Shown here piece by piece: positions 63,789 through 64,000 of a DNA stretch of 64,000 nt. The stretch comes from Streptomyces sp. JHA26 (lineage in GTDB: Bacteria > Actinomycetota > Actinomycetes > Streptomycetales > Streptomycetaceae). A program made the translations under genes and the position numbers. The stretch spans positions 62,001-126,000 of the forward strand of contig NZ_BDJC01000011.1 in the NCBI RefSeq assembly GCF_002005565.1, given 5' to 3'. The notes below the pieces were generated by a model that was given only the letters and a program-made list of their open reading frames with translations, was not told the origin of the DNA and searched no databases. Each line of letters starts with the position of its first letter. Positions within the stretch are counted from its first letter, which is position 1.

Positions 63789-64000
63789 TCAGTTGAAACT
63801 CGTCGGGCCGCGCGTCAGGTCGGACGCCGGCAGGGACGGCAGCGTACGGATGATGGCGGTCTCGGTGCGAAGGAGTTTCAGCTCGTCGCGCAGCCGGGAC
63901 GCGGTGTCCGGTGCCTGGAGCAGGCGCTGCTTGGTCGGTGTGTCCAGCGTCATCGCGGCGGCGACCAGGTAGGAGACCACGCCCGGTTCGTCCGGCAGGT
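63789..64000 (-). CDS. LON substrate-binding-domain protein, C-terminal part
   Basis: Only the last 70 or so residues are in the window. VSYLVAAAMTLDTPTKQRLL and SRLRDELKLLRTETAIIRTL match the end of the stand-alone LON-N (LON peptidase substrate-binding) domain proteins found beside ybaK in streptomycetes. This type has no protease domain. The start codon lies beyond position 64000. Confidence 0.8.
   Translation of the reverse strand, partial: LPDEPGVVSYLVAAAMTLDTPTKQRLLQAPDTASRLRDELKLLRTETAIIRTLPSLPASDLTRGPTSFN

Overview
The window is high-GC chromosomal DNA of a Streptomyces-type actinobacterium. Evidence for this: strong third-position GC bias, many GTG and some TTG starts, 4-nt stop/start overlaps, DivIVA, SepF and a DAP-type MurE, and a gene order that I recognise from the conserved core of Streptomyces chromosomes (thi genes, metF, moxR/DUF58/transglutaminase, the division and cell wall (dcw) cluster, divIVA, ileS, lspA, dnaE). 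I see no prophage, insertion sequence, CRISPR array, tRNA or rRNA gene, and no biosynthetic island. This is core genome.

Layout. 1-10.3 kb: deoxyribonuclease IV (cut by the window edge), a PASTA-domain Ser/Thr kinase, and thiOSG under a TPP riboswitch. These are followed by a small protein transcribed divergently, an FAD/NAD reductase, an Rv2175c-type DNA-binding protein, thiE, metF and a Tyr/Gly-rich membrane protein. 10.3-15.4 kb: an FAD-dependent phytoene-desaturase-like gene broken by a one-base frameshift, a TetR regulator, a HEPN-domain protein, a methyltransferase and a DUF3040 membrane protein. 15.6-21.4 kb, minus strand: moxR, DUF58 and transglutaminase genes, with a beta-carbonic anhydrase upstream. 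21.5-39.8 kb, plus strand: rsmH-ftsL-ftsI-murE-murF-mraY-murD-ftsW-murG-ftsQ-ftsZ-pgeF-yggS-sepF-yggT-divIVA. This run supplies lipid II precursors, the septal transpeptidase, the Z-ring and its membrane anchor, and the polar growth scaffold.

39.9-48.4 kb: ileS on the minus strand behind a T-box leader, then on the plus strand a DksA/TraR-type zinc protein with a histone-like Lys/Ala tail, lspA, an RluD-type pseudouridine synthase, a GNAT acetyltransferase and a Na+/H+ antiporter. 48.4-55 kb: MscS channel, dienelactone-hydrolase-like protein, phoD, DsbA-like thiol protein, a membrane protein and a DUF2252 protein. 55.2-64 kb: dnaE, a 54-residue basic protein, a NYN-domain protein, an ABC-2 exporter pair, a DUF2567 protein, a YbaK-type deacylase and the 3' end of a LON-substrate-binding-domain gene.

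Most worth a second look: (1) IleS carries a GAHH signature where class I synthetases have HxGH. (2) Three intergenic gaps in the wall and division clusters are each spanned exactly by a mini-ORF with 4-nt overlaps at both ends, which suggests a translational relay. (3) A repeated GGACA-N2-TGTCC element lies upstream of metF. (4) The ftsZ leader has several promoter elements, WhiA-type GACAC sites and an 8-bp dyad. (5) There are several perfect or near-perfect short tandem arrays (7, 11, 15 and 18 bp) at gene junctions or inside genes. All statements come from reading the sequence; no database search was run.
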